In this document: piece after piece, positions 18,563 to 27,956 of the stretch
How positions within the stretch are numbered: position 1 is the first letter of the stretch
How the letters are laid out: each line of letters opens with the position of its first letter
Source of the DNA: Thraustochytrium sp. TN22
Lineage: Eukaryota; Sar; Bigyra; Thraustochytrida; Thraustochytriidae
Direction of reading: 5' to 3'
Length of the DNA stretch: 64,000 nt
Assembly: GCA_013306675.1 (NCBI GenBank)
Contig: JABLUY010000049.1
Location: 62,001-126,000, forward strand
Translations under genes and position numbers: made by a program
The notes under the pieces: generated by a model
What the model saw: the letters and a program-made list of their open reading frames with translations, nothing else
Database searches by the model: none
Told to the model about the DNA's origin: nothing

Positions 18563-19150
18563 GGTATCAAGGGATGACGTGCGACAGGGTCAGAGGGCGG
18601 AAGATCAACAAGAGCGACGCCTGGATGCCCGCCCCGTCGGAAACCTCGTGTGACGCGCCCAGCTCGGGCGACCTCGGGGCGACTCCGGGCAAGCGGCAAA
18701 ATCTCATCGAGACCAGGCCCGACCGCTCAAATACTCCGCACGCTGCCGTGAATGCACCCCGTGCCTGATCGCGCAGCTCCACGAGCTGCTTCCCGCGCAG
18801 CTCTGCGCCAACCAAGGCGCTCATCTCTTCGGGGTACTAACAAGTGAAGGAGCACTGATCCGGTCGGAAAGGTCTTAGAAACGCAACGAAGCCCGGCCGA
18901 ACGGGCCGGGCGAGGAACGGGGTGAAAAGGGTTGTTGGTACGGTCGAGAGCTGTAGGCCAGGTCGAGCCGGAATTGCGAGTCTGCCGAAGCCGCTGGGAG
19001 GCTTGGCATCGAGACCTAGCTCGAACGCTCAAATACTTTGCACGCTGCCATCGATGAAACCCCTGCATGATTGCGCAGCGCCATGAGCTGCCTCCAGCGC
19101 GGCTCTGCGCCAACCAAGGGGCTCATCTATTTGTACCCCGTACAAAGGTC
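18563..19150. repeat. Dispersed repeat family, rearranged copy (blocks A-B-C'-B)
   Basis: Block A (18565-18690, GGATGACGTGCGACAGGGTC...), block B (about 18720-18845, CTCAAATACTCCGCACGCTG...), an inverted block C (about 18870-19010, GAGGAACGGGGTGAAAAGGG...), then block B again (about 19028-19150). Blocks A, B and C recur in simple order at 38938-39290. No coding capacity is evident. Confidence 0.75.
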
Positions 19151-19164
19151 ATTACTGTCTGGCG

Positions 19165-19445
19165 CCCCGAGATCGCCCGAGCTGAGCGCGTCACACGAGG
19201 CTTCCGACGGGGCGGGCATCCAGGCGTCGCTCTGGTTGATCTTCCGCCCTCTGACCCTGTCGCACGTCATCCCTCGATAGGTACGAAGGTCCTAGGCAAC
19301 ATCACTGCTCAGGCCACGGCTTCGGCAGACTCGCAACTCCGGCTCGACCTGACTTACAGCTCTCGACCGTATCACAACCCTTTTCACCCCGTTCCTCGCC
19401 CGGCCCCTTCGGCCGGCGCGGGGGCGGGGCTTTGTTGCGTTTTTT
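19165..19445. repeat. Dispersed repeat family, inverted block A plus block C
   Basis: 19165-19275 is the reverse complement of block A, and 19300-19445 holds block C in the opposite orientation to the copy at 18870. Together with 18563-19150 it makes a fold-back structure. The remaining 18252-18562 and 19446-19915 stretches show no gene I can support. Confidence 0.75.
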
Positions 19446-19915
19446 TTCAAGACCTGTCCAGTGCTACATCACTTGTTTGGTGGATGGCGCGGACGCGGCT
19501 CATCAAGGCGCACACAAAGCGGTAGAAAACACGCATGCGCATCATGCAGTTGCCCGCCAAGAACCGCCTCTTCTCCGTGTGAGCCATTAGCGATGTGGTG
19601 ACGGAGTCGAAACTTTTAGCGTTTTGGTTTTGGCCAAGCGTGCGGTCTGCCATGCGAAGCTTGCCGCAAATGAAAGGCACCAGGCGGCCCAGGGGTTCTC
19701 TACCGACGCTGACACACACGCGCACGAGATCGCGAGCAGATCGCACGATTGCAGCAACTGGAGAAGGGCCAAGGACTCTGGCAGGTACGCGTTGGACGCC
19801 GTCAAATTCTTGCTCGTATCAACCAGCCAGCTGGCCTACGGCAAGCGCTCGCCTGGGAACGTCAGCGGATGCATGACCACTGCAGCGCGTCGCTGAAGAT
19901 GACAAGATGACCTAG

Positions 19916-22017
19916 CCCTACCTTAATGAACATTTGGCAACGAAAATGGCACCGAAATTTCTCTCCAGTCTTCCGGGGATTTCACTGCAAGATCTTCGAA
20001 TAAATTACCTTGAAACTTCGTGCACGTGTGCTCTGACACTGCAGCATTCGATCCATACAATTTTGAAAAGTATCTGCGCAAGCATGATTTGTAGTTTTCG
20101 TATTTTATTCGAGCCCTCCGGCAGAAAACGGTCTGCAATAGCTAGACAGGGCGCACACAATCAAGCGTTGCATAGAGCTGAAGGAGCAAGAAAACAGAAT
20201 TGGGGGCTACGTGTAGTCAAACGTTACGCGTGAGAAAGGGTTTGAGGTCGAGTTCGGTGTGGAAGATGCGCCAGCACTGCATGCAGAGAGCGATTCTGCA
20301 GGTGTTGCACATCTTGCTTGTCTGCTGCGGCTCGCGTATGCCTGTGCAGGTGCCCTTGTCGCATTCTTTGCAGCAGAGCTTGCACCTGACCCGAATGCGC
20401 TTCGAGTGACCCAAGCCTGGCTGGCGGCCTGCTTCAATGCCATGAACGCGCTGCAGGCGATGGGCAGGTCTGGCCCTCGAGCCGGGTTGTCATCAGAGAT
20501 GGGAGTATAGTGCTACGGTGGCCCGCTGCTCGGGGCACGTACTCGAAGAAGTCATGAACATTTACGCATTGGGTTTCAGTGCTCGTCCCTGGAGCAGTGT
20601 CTGCACCGCACTTGTTCCATGCGGCGATAATGATGGGGCTCCGCTTCTCGGCAGGTGGCGGTGTTCCGTGCCCGAGGACGTCGTCCTGATGCCACCCCAG
20701 AGCCGTAGATACGTCTCCAACATGTGATGGTTCTTGACGTAGCCAAGCCAGGAGCAGTATTCCGGCCCTATGTCCGAAAACCCGTCCGGGCGTCGGCCAG
20801 ACGAATGGAGTGCTCACGCCACACGTCCCGCGGCTCGATTGAGACAAGGATGATGACGACCTGCATGATGTTCATGGAGGTAGCGTACACGAGCGCCACG
20901 CACTGCACGTATATAAAGCAGCGCGATGCATGATCTCTGCTCGGTGAGACGGCTGCGGCACGCACTGCTTCATCTCCTCGTTCCGCAGTCGCACCCGCAA
21001 ATCTCGCCCGACAGCTGCGTACGCCGCGATATCAGAACTCCTTACCTCGGATGTAGCGGTCTTGATCTCCAAGACTAACGGGAGCAGCGGCGATCCGCCG
21101 CTAGCGCCGTCTTCGACCACCTTGTTGTCATCGTCATCTGGACGTCGTCGTCATCGTCATCAGCGTCGTCATCAGCGTCGTCATCGTCCGAGGTGCTGCT
21201 CGCTGGCTGCGAGTGAAAGAACGGCCCACCGGCCTGCTCTCGGCAGTCTCGCTCGCCACCATGTCGCTTGCCCGAGAACACGTCGCTGCCCTGCATGCTC
21301 CGCTTCATCGTCCCTTCTGCTGTGTCCTCCTTCCGCGCACGCTTCCGTCCAGGCATGATGGCAGCTTCGGCGGGCTGGATGTCAACGCCAGTGCGCCCTG
21401 CAGACTGAAGCTTGAGCTCCGCGGCGGTTAGACGAGCTAGAATGTCGTCCTGGCTGCCTGAGAGGGGCGCCTGTGGATCCACAAGCTGGAGTTGTGCGAT
21501 CATTGTCGTCTCCTTGCCAGAACAGCGTGCCCAGAACCCGGGCTGGCGGAGATAGTCTCGCCAACTTGGTCAGAGCGATCCAGCCCTTTTTCGTTGACGT
21601 TAAACTCAGCACGGGGCGCAAGCGCCAGATGTCCTTCATCTCCCGGACCAAGCTGGGTTTTGCCTTCTGCGCAGCTAAGAGGCCGAGGTCCTTCAGGTTC
21701 GTCTTGGTCTCCGGGTCGAGGTCATCGATGCTCGCTCACGCGCTCGCTGGCTCGCCTTCCGGCGCGCCGGCAAGAAGCAGAGCGTGAGGGCGGGCGCCGG
21801 CGGGCGCAGCGCGCGGCAGCGTGCTGTCCTGCATCCTAACGTGCACTGGGCGTCTCTTGACAGCGTTCTGCTGCTCGACCAGGTCGCAGTCTAACCGGAG
21901 CCGGCAGAACTCACACCAAGCAGCAGGCAGGTCCGGAAGAGTGTCGGGGGGCAGCCTGCACAAGGGTTTGAACAATTATGAAAGCCCCGATGCTAAGAAG
22001 TGATTTTCCAGGTAGGG
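19916..22017 (-). mobile_element. Decayed piggyBac-like DNA transposon
   Basis: The putative ends are inverted: CCCTACCTTAATGAACATTT at 19916, and CCCTACCTGGAAAATCACTT reading inward from 22017 (first 8 bp identical, about 6 of the next 12). Size 2.1 kb and a 5'-CCC terminus fit piggyBac elements. Inside on the minus strand are transposase-like pieces. A C-terminal zinc-finger with CKLCCKECDKG ... CNTCRIALCMQCWRIFHT (20217-20414) is the piggyBac/PGBD Cys-rich tail. Upstream is a WNKCGADT stretch like the family's N-x-x-G-x-D block. The pieces lie in different frames, so the gene is dead. The flanks are CTAG and CCAG rather than the usual TTAA. A short acidic run (Asp-rich, near 21.15 kb) lies in the N-terminal half. 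Confidence 0.5.
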
Positions 22018-22213
22018 CCAGATTCCAATGATAGGATCACATGTTTACGACGCAGTGCTTCCTCGAGCGATCGATGCGGATGCACCGCTGGCCTTGCCAT
22101 GCCTACGCGACGTGCCATGCCATTTGGCTTAAAACGGGCCGCCTTTGCGTTGCGCGGCCCGGGTGCCCGGTTGGTACCACGTCACGACGTTGGTGCCCGG
22201 GTACCACTGTTTG

Positions 22214-22443
22214 GACGAGCCAGGACGAGCCAGGGCGAGCCAGGACGAGCCAGGACGAGCCAGGGCAAGCCAGGACGAGCCAGGACGAGCCAGGGCGAGC
22301 CAGGACGAGCCAGGACGAGCCAGGGCGAGCCAGGACGAGCCAGGGCGAGCCAGGACGAGCCAGGACGAGCCAGGACGAGCCAGGGCGAGCCAAGACGAGC
22401 CAGGACGAGCCAGGACGAGCCAGGACGAGCCAGGACGAGCCAG
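22214..22443. repeat. 10-bp minisatellite (GACGAGCCAG), 23 units
   Basis: Exactly 23 decamers alternating GACGAGCCAG and GGCGAGCCAG. All six frames stay partly open (for example ARASQDEPGR repeats), which is an artefact of the period rather than a protein. It is bounded on both sides by GGTACC-containing sequence. Confidence 0.95.
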
Positions 22444-23170
22444 ACGGTACCATGTACCCTTATCCAGTACCCGACGTGGCACGGACGTGCGCGTGCTTCG
22501 CGCGTGCGTGACGGTGCGTCGCGACGCGGACTCGGAGGCGCGGCGCAGCCAGGAAGCGGCCCGACTCGGAGAAGCGCCAGTCCTCTCGACTCGTCCGAGT
22601 CCTAGTCTTCGCGACTCGCGTGCACTGGTGGCAGTATCAGAGGCCTACTACTTGGGAGGCCAGGGTCACGACGCGCTCCGGTTTCCGCTCTTCGGAGGTC
22701 GGGCGTCTTCCGGGCAGGCAGGCATGCTTCCCTCCCTGGCCGAGCGAACGTTTTACCTTCTCTTCGGAGCTGTACTCCGACCGCTGCCAGTGCTGGACTC
22801 GGCCGTCGGTTGGTGCAGTGGATCAAGGCAAGTCAAGGCTTGAATCGCTTTGCTCGCCCACTCGGACGGATGTACATCTCGCTGTGCTCGAGCCTGGTCA
22901 AGGACTTGCTCGCTGCCAGCTGCCAGTGCTCAAGCCACTCAATCTGGCTCAACTCGGACTTGCCGGCCTGGAAGTCCCAGTACCCCTTGCTCACATCGCG
23001 TGTGTCAGCTGGCTCGAGCCTGGTCTCAGCTCGGCCCGGCGGACTCGGACGGCGTGACGTCCGCAGCAGCGGCTGGCTCAGGCTGCATTATAATTCTGAT
23101 TGCACGGCGGCATTGCAGCCAGCGGTCACGGCACTGACGGCAGACCAGGATCGGCGGCCGCTCAGATCGG
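22444..23170 (+). other. Non-coding spacer/promoter before transporter copy 5
   Basis: No gene seen. CTGCCAGTG occurs at 22784 and 22920. Unlike the other copies I find no ACTTSAAGT palindrome here. Confidence 0.4.
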
Positions 23171-24838
23171 ATGACGGACGCCCGCGTTTCCGCGGCAGGG
23201 GAGCTTGCAGATGGGTCCGTGTCACCGTCTTCCCCTTCTCCATCCTCCTCCTCGTCGTCGTCGTCGCCGTTTTGGGATCGAGCATGTTGCTTCTTTAAGA
23301 GCGCAACGCGCGGCAACGATGAAGCGCGCGGGTACGTGTACACATTCACTGCGCGCGGGGCGCCGAGCGTGTTCGCGGCGCTCTTTGCGACGGTGGCGAC
23401 GAATGACTTCGCGCTGAGCGTGGCGGACTGCGAGGGCAAGGTGCTGGGCGGTACCGCGCGGGCTTCATCCGTTGTGTCGTCCATCAGCGTGGTGCAAGGT
23501 GTCGCAGTGGCCGTGCTGAGCGCCTTCATGGGCGCCTACGCGGACGCATCGCCGCACCGCAAGAAGCTCTTGGGCGGTGCCTACTGGCTCTTGCTGCTCA
23601 CACTCCTGGGACAGGCCATGCTTTTCTTGTCCGAGGATTCCGACAAGCTCGACCCGGATGACGAGGACGGGGAGACCTACCTGCCGCGCCCGCTCTGGCA
23701 GTCCGACGCTGGCCTCATCGTCCTTGCTGCCGTCCTTGTGCTCGGCGTGGTGGCCTACGAATTCGCCGCGCAGCTCAACGCCGCGTACGCGCCCGAAATC
23801 AGCACAGACGAGATGGAGGTCGCGCGCTTCGTGGCGCTTGGCTACACCGGCATGAACGTAAACCAAGTGGTCCAGGCAGCCGTCACCACTGTTCTCGCCA
23901 TCGCGCTCGACATGAACGGCATGCTCCAGGGCACCGTGGGCGCCTTCGTGGCCGCCCTCCTCATGATTGGCTTTATCGTGCCGGGCTACAAAATGCTTGG
24001 CTCGCGCGTCAACGTCAGCCAGGAGATCAAAACGGGCTGCTGTGGTCTCGCGCATCTGCTCGAGTCGCTCATCGAGACCGTCAGAAACTACCCGGAACTC
24101 GCCAAGTTCCTCGTCTCCTGGATGCTTGCCAACGCAGCCAACCAGGCCGTCGGCACGCTCGCCACCTCCTACATGCAATTCTACCTCGGGCTCGATGGCA
24201 CCACCACCTCCGCCATCCTCTCCATTGCGCTCATCATGGCCGTGCCGGGCGCCTACTTTACACACCACATCGCCAAGCGCATGGGCACCAAGCAGACATA
24301 CGTCTTTGTCCACGCGCTCTACGGCATCTCCTTCCTCGTCGCGCCGGCAACCTTCATCACCGAAGCCATCCCGGTCAACCTGGCCAACGCCACGCTGCCC
24401 AAGACGCAGTACGGCTTCTGCGACGAGGTCATCGTCGGCCAAGGTGAGGAGACACGCCAGGAGGCAGCTGGATACGTCTTTTACCTGCTCATTTTCTTCA
24501 CCTTCATCTGGGGTTGTTGCCTCGGCGCCGTTTTCACCGTCGCTGTCTCGCTCTTTGCCTCTCTCGTACCCGGCGGCAAGGAGAGCGTGTTTTTCGGCCT
24601 CAAGACCACCTGCGGCAACGTCCTCACCTTTCTCCCGCCCCTCATGTTCACCATCATCAGCGAGCAGGCACCTACGCTGCAGTATGGCATCGTCCCGCTC
24701 GCCCCCTGCTATCTCCTCGCCGCGCTCATTGTCGCCTGGATTGACCTCGACAAGGCCAAGGACCAGATAGCGCAAACCATGCAGCGTCGTCGTGGCGTCG
24801 AGTGGGAGAAGCAACGCAATCCTAACCTTCTTTTGTAG
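23171..24838 (+). CDS. Atg22/UMF1-like major-facilitator transporter, copy 5
   Basis: A 555-residue intact paralogue, separated from copy 4 by 4.9 kb of repeats and a dead transposon. The N-terminus is Ser-rich with a TCC/TCG run (SSSSSSSSPFWDRACCFFKSATRGNDEARG). The core contains GAYADASPHRKK, the acidic loop EDSDKLDPDDEDGE, and VPGGKESVFFGLKTTCGN near residue 470. The tail is WIDLDKAKDQIAQTMQRRRG. All membrane segments align with the other copies. By family it should be a vacuolar/lysosomal solute exporter, with amino acids the usual substrate. The start is the first in-frame ATG (MTDARVSAAG). Confidence 0.75.
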   Translation: MTDARVSAAGELADGSVSPSSPSPSSSSSSSSPFWDRACCFFKSATRGNDEARGYVYTFTARGAPSVFAALFATVATNDFALSVADCEGKVLGGTARASSVVSSISVVQGVAVAVLSAFMGAYADASPHRKKLLGGAYWLLLLTLLGQAMLFLSEDSDKLDPDDEDGETYLPRPLWQSDAGLIVLAAVLVLGVVAYEFAAQLNAAYAPEISTDEMEVARFVALGYTGMNVNQVVQAAVTTVLAIALDMNGMLQGTVGAFVAALLMIGFIVPGYKMLGSRVNVSQEIKTGCCGLAHLLESLIETVRNYPELAKFLVSWMLANAANQAVGTLATSYMQFYLGLDGTTTSAILSIALIMAVPGAYFTHHIAKRMGTKQTYVFVHALYGISFLVAPATFITEAIPVNLANATLPKTQYGFCDEVIVGQGEETRQEAAGYVFYLLIFFTFIWGCCLGAVFTVAVSLFASLVPGGKESVFFGLKTTCGNVLTFLPPLMFTIISEQAPTLQYGIVPLAPCYLLAALIVAWIDLDKAKDQIAQTMQRRRGVEWEKQRNPNLLL

Positions 24839-25061
24839 ACTGGCTGCCAGCGATACGTTAGCTTGGCCTCTTGCCCGCGCCGCTGCTGGCTGCAGGCGGC
24901 AGTACTCGCGTCGTGACCTTATGACGCACGTGGCGGCGCCAGCGCTCGCGGCCAAGCCCGACGCCCGAAGCGGCGCGAAGCGGCGCGAAGCGGCGAAGCC
25001 CTCCTTGTACCGTCCTTTCCTTCCTTCTTCCCTGGCTTGTTTAGCTAGCTAGCTAGCTATA

Positions 25062-25124
25062 GCCTATTGACGCCTATTGACGCCTACTGACGCCTATTGA
25101 CGCCTATTGACGCGCCTATTGACG
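25062..25124. repeat. 10-bp minisatellite (GCCTATTGAC), six units
   Basis: Six decamers with one base change and one 2-bp insertion, preceded by a TAGC run (25040-25060). Confidence 0.9.
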
Positions 25125-25225
25125 CCAGAGTACACATCACTTCCGTCGCATCTACGCCTCGCCGATCAGCCGCATCAGCGATCAAACCCGCAGATCGCAA
25201 TCAGACAGCGCTTCGGGCTCGTGAT

Positions 25226-25292
25226 CGCCCCTGTCAGGCTCAGGCTCGCCCCTGTCAGGCTTAGGCTCGCCCCTGTCAGGCTCAGGCTCTCT
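25226..25292. repeat. 21-bp tandem repeat, three units
   Basis: CGCCCCTGTCAGGCTCAGGCT repeated three times just 5' of the first orphan membrane gene, followed by a CTCTCTCGCTCTCC tract likely in its 5' leader. Confidence 0.85.
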
Positions 25293-25324
25293 CTCTCGCT
25301 CTCCCTCTCTCTCGCGCGCACGCC

Positions 25325-26134
25325 ATGGCGCAAGACGGTCCAGGTCTCGTCAGCAGCGCCGTGGCGCTCGGCGTCGGCGCACTGTACTTGGCGCCGCTAG
25401 CCATGAATATGCTGCTGGGCAAGTCGGACGGCGAGGTGGCCGCGGCACTCACGCCCTGGAGCGAGCACGCGCAGCTCAACCTGGCCGACGTCAGGCCCTG
25501 GGGCGCCATTGCCGGCGCAGGCCTGCTTTGCCTCAACGCCTTCTACGGGCTCTCCCTTCGCGCCAATCTGCCCGAGCTCCAGGCACGCATCTCCGGCATG
25601 GCGCGCATCGTCGCCGGCACCGGAGTCTACAACATGCTGTACCGCTCCTTTGGCGGATCGCCCAACTCGCTCGCTCTCTTCATCCTCAACGATGTCGGCA
25701 CCGGCATCGCCTCCACCATCTGGCCGCGCTGGCGCGCCACGCACATGCCCAACTTTGTGCTCACGGCCATCCTCGGCGTCGGCTTCTTCTTGCCGCAAGC
25801 TCACGCCCCGCTCGAGAACGCCATCTCCACCATCGTCACCACCGCGGGTTTTGAGCCCGTCTCCTTCGATGCGCGATTCCTTCACCATGTTGCCGTGCTC
25901 GTCCTCGCAGGCCTTGGTGCCATCCCCTTTATTGGTGCGCTCACTCGCGATGCCCTCACGCTGCGCGCCTTTGGCAAGGTCTCCGCCCTCGCCTCCGTGC
26001 TCTCGCTCCTCGCCATTCCTCTCGAACTCATGCCTTCCACCACTGCAACCACCTACGCTGCTGCCCATGCCATCACCTCCGCCATTCTCCTTGCTTCTGT
26101 AAAGTCCGCCGTCAACGACAAGAAGCGTCTTTGA
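25325..26134 (+). CDS. Orphan multi-pass membrane protein, paralogue 1
   Basis: A 269-residue very hydrophobic protein I do not recognise. About six membrane segments can be read: 7-27, about 58-78, 84-104, 137-155, 183-203 and 215-262 (the last probably two). The shared family landmarks are a short N-terminal helix then LGKSDGEV...TPW near residue 32, an Ala/Gly-rich GAIAGAGLLCLNAFY, and FFLPQA near the middle. The Kozak context is good (GCCATGG) and the tail is basic (NDKKRL). Two paralogues follow in the same orientation, so the trio arose by tandem duplication. This copy lacks the RCLRAT motif (it has LTLRAFGK). Function unknown. Confidence 0.7.
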   Translation: MAQDGPGLVSSAVALGVGALYLAPLAMNMLLGKSDGEVAAALTPWSEHAQLNLADVRPWGAIAGAGLLCLNAFYGLSLRANLPELQARISGMARIVAGTGVYNMLYRSFGGSPNSLALFILNDVGTGIASTIWPRWRATHMPNFVLTAILGVGFFLPQAHAPLENAISTIVTTAGFEPVSFDARFLHHVAVLVLAGLGAIPFIGALTRDALTLRAFGKVSALASVLSLLAIPLELMPSTTATTYAAAHAITSAILLASVKSAVNDKKRL

Positions 26135-26781
26135 TGAGCAACATCATCCATGAAGCTAGCTAGCCTCTGCGGGTACTGAAGCTATTAGAAGCTCTACCTA
26201 GTTACCGCTGGAGAGGGAGACGAGGACGCCAAGCGTACTTTGTGCCAAGAGTGTCCTTGGCGCCGCCAGCCATCATCTCCTGCACCTGGTTGATGAGAAT
26301 GTCCCAGCAGTCGTCCTCTTGAGAGGCGGCGTCCAAGCAAACAATCTTATTTTACGAACTTAAGTTAGACACCACACCGTGACAGTTGGCATGCGCTGCG
26401 CGGTGACACGGCTCCTTCGAAAGATCATCCACCATGGCCACCAAGACCTTTGCGCGTGCGTTGCAAGTTGCCCGGCCAGCCTGAGCCAGCCTGCGCCAGC
26501 CTGACTGTGAGCCAGCCCGGCCTAACGACCTCGGCGAGCTGACAGTGAGGACCCCGCGACCGCGCGAGGACCCCCCCCTCCTCTCAGGCTGCCCTCGCTC
26601 TCATGATCATCACACTCGGACAGCTCGGACATCCTGACAAAGCCTGATATCCGGGGCTGATCTGATCTGAGCAGGCAGCAGATCTGCAACCTTTCGTACA
26701 CAGCCAACCGACTCAGCCGCCAGGGCATCGCGGCGGGCGCGCGCGGCGCACGGGCAAGGCGGCGCAGCAAGCACGCGGAAA
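26135..26781. other. Spacer between orphan membrane genes
   Basis: A 647-bp stretch without a supported gene. The start is AT-richer (26330-26370), then CCAGCCTG/GCGCCAGCCTG short repeats (26475-26520). Presumably 3' UTR plus promoter. Confidence 0.4.
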
Positions 26782-27585
26782 ATGTCGGCGGCCAGCGCAG
26801 CGCTGGCCTTTGGCGTAGGCCTGCTGTACATGGCGCCGGCGGTGCTCAAGTTCGGTCTGGGCAAGAGCGACGTGGAGGTCATGTCGGCCATGACGCCGTG
26901 GACGGACGGCGCCATCATCGAGCCGACCGACGAGAACGCCATGGGCGCGCTGGCCGGCACCAGCCTCATGTGCCTGAACGTGTTCTATGCGTCCACCATC
27001 TTGGCGGGGCTGCCCACCGTACAGGCGCGCGCGTCCGGCCTGGTGCGCCTCGTGGCCGGCCTGGGCTTTATCTTCATCCAAAAGGCCGCCGACCTCCCGA
27101 CCGGCCTGCTCTTCGTCGGAGGCAATGACATTGCCACGGGCCTCGCCTCCATCGCTCTGCCTAGCTTCTACAGCACGCACGTTCCCAACTTCTTCGTCAC
27201 GCTCGCGCTCGGCCCCGGCTGGTTCTTGCCGCAGGCGCGCCCCACCGTGGAGGACCTCCTCAAGACCAACCCCATCTGCGACGCCATGGGCTGGGCGCCC
27301 ATGAAGCTCAACGCGCACTTTCTATTCAACATGTCGCTCGTGCTCATGGCGGCGCAGGCCGTCGTGCCGCTCGTCGGCGCCATCACGCTCGACCCCCGCT
27401 GCCTGCGCGCCACCGCTCGCATGGCCATCGTGACGGCCGTCGTCTCCCTGCTTGCGCTCCAACTCAAGTTCCTGCCTGCCGAGGCCGCCGGTGCCTTTTC
27501 CGCCACGCATGCCTTCGTCGCCCTTGCGCTCCTCACGCTCGTGCCCAAGCAGGTCGCCGCCATCAAGAAGCAAAAGGCTCTTTAA
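26782..27585 (+). CDS. Orphan multi-pass membrane protein, paralogue 2
   Basis: 267 residues, with the same layout as its neighbours. It has an N-terminal helix (SAALAFGVGLLYMAPAVL), LGKSDVEVMSAMTPWTDGA near residue 26, GALAGTSLMCLNVFYAS, a central GGNDIATGLASIALPSFY, WFLPQARPT, and DPRCLRATARM near residue 210. It ends in KQVAAIKKQKAL, a Lys-rich cytosolic-type tail resembling ER-retrieval signals (inference). The first ATG is in an AAAATG context. Identity to paralogue 3 is obvious around RCLRAT and the tail. No enzymatic motif seen. Confidence 0.7.
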   Translation: MSAASAALAFGVGLLYMAPAVLKFGLGKSDVEVMSAMTPWTDGAIIEPTDENAMGALAGTSLMCLNVFYASTILAGLPTVQARASGLVRLVAGLGFIFIQKAADLPTGLLFVGGNDIATGLASIALPSFYSTHVPNFFVTLALGPGWFLPQARPTVEDLLKTNPICDAMGWAPMKLNAHFLFNMSLVLMAAQAVVPLVGAITLDPRCLRATARMAIVTAVVSLLALQLKFLPAEAAGAFSATHAFVALALLTLVPKQVAAIKKQKAL

Positions 27586-27956
27586 AGAACATCAGCCAGC
27601 CACCGCGTGACAAGCTCGCCCAAGCTCAAGACGACGACGCACAAGCAGCCAGGCCGCGCCTCAGAGCTCCAGAGAAGAAAGATCCGCCACGCCAACCACA
27701 AGTCTTGCGGTGCCAGAGCCGCACTGCCGCCCAGCGCGCCCCACCGCGTCGCGGCCAAGCTCGCAAGCTCGCGCCCGTTGCGCGCCTTTCGCTTCCGGAT
27801 CCTTCTTTTTCTGCCAGTGGCTGCAAGCTGGAGCTATCGCTCGCCAGAGCCAAACACCCTAACTAAGGCCTAATAAGAGAGAGCTCTTGGGACGCCTCGC
27901 CTCGTGACGCTCCAACCAACAACTTGCATCAGCTCGCTCTCGCTCCAGCGACTGCA
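27586..27956. other. Spacer/promoter before paralogue 3
   Basis: 371 bp with no gene. A single CTGCCAGTG at 27811 is the only copy of the transporter-array 9-mer I noticed downstream of that array. Confidence 0.35.

Noticed and set aside
22214-22443. Regular array considered as CRISPR
   Set aside because: Units are 10 bp with no unique spacers, and the context is eukaryotic.
22000-22843. Several frames encoding SQDEPGRA-type repeats
   Set aside because: Pure translation of the 10-bp minisatellite; every frame and strand gives a similar repeat protein.
23465-24955. 496-codon minus-strand frame
   Set aside because: Antisense shadow of transporter copy 5, with Glu/Asp/Arg-biased composition and no domain.
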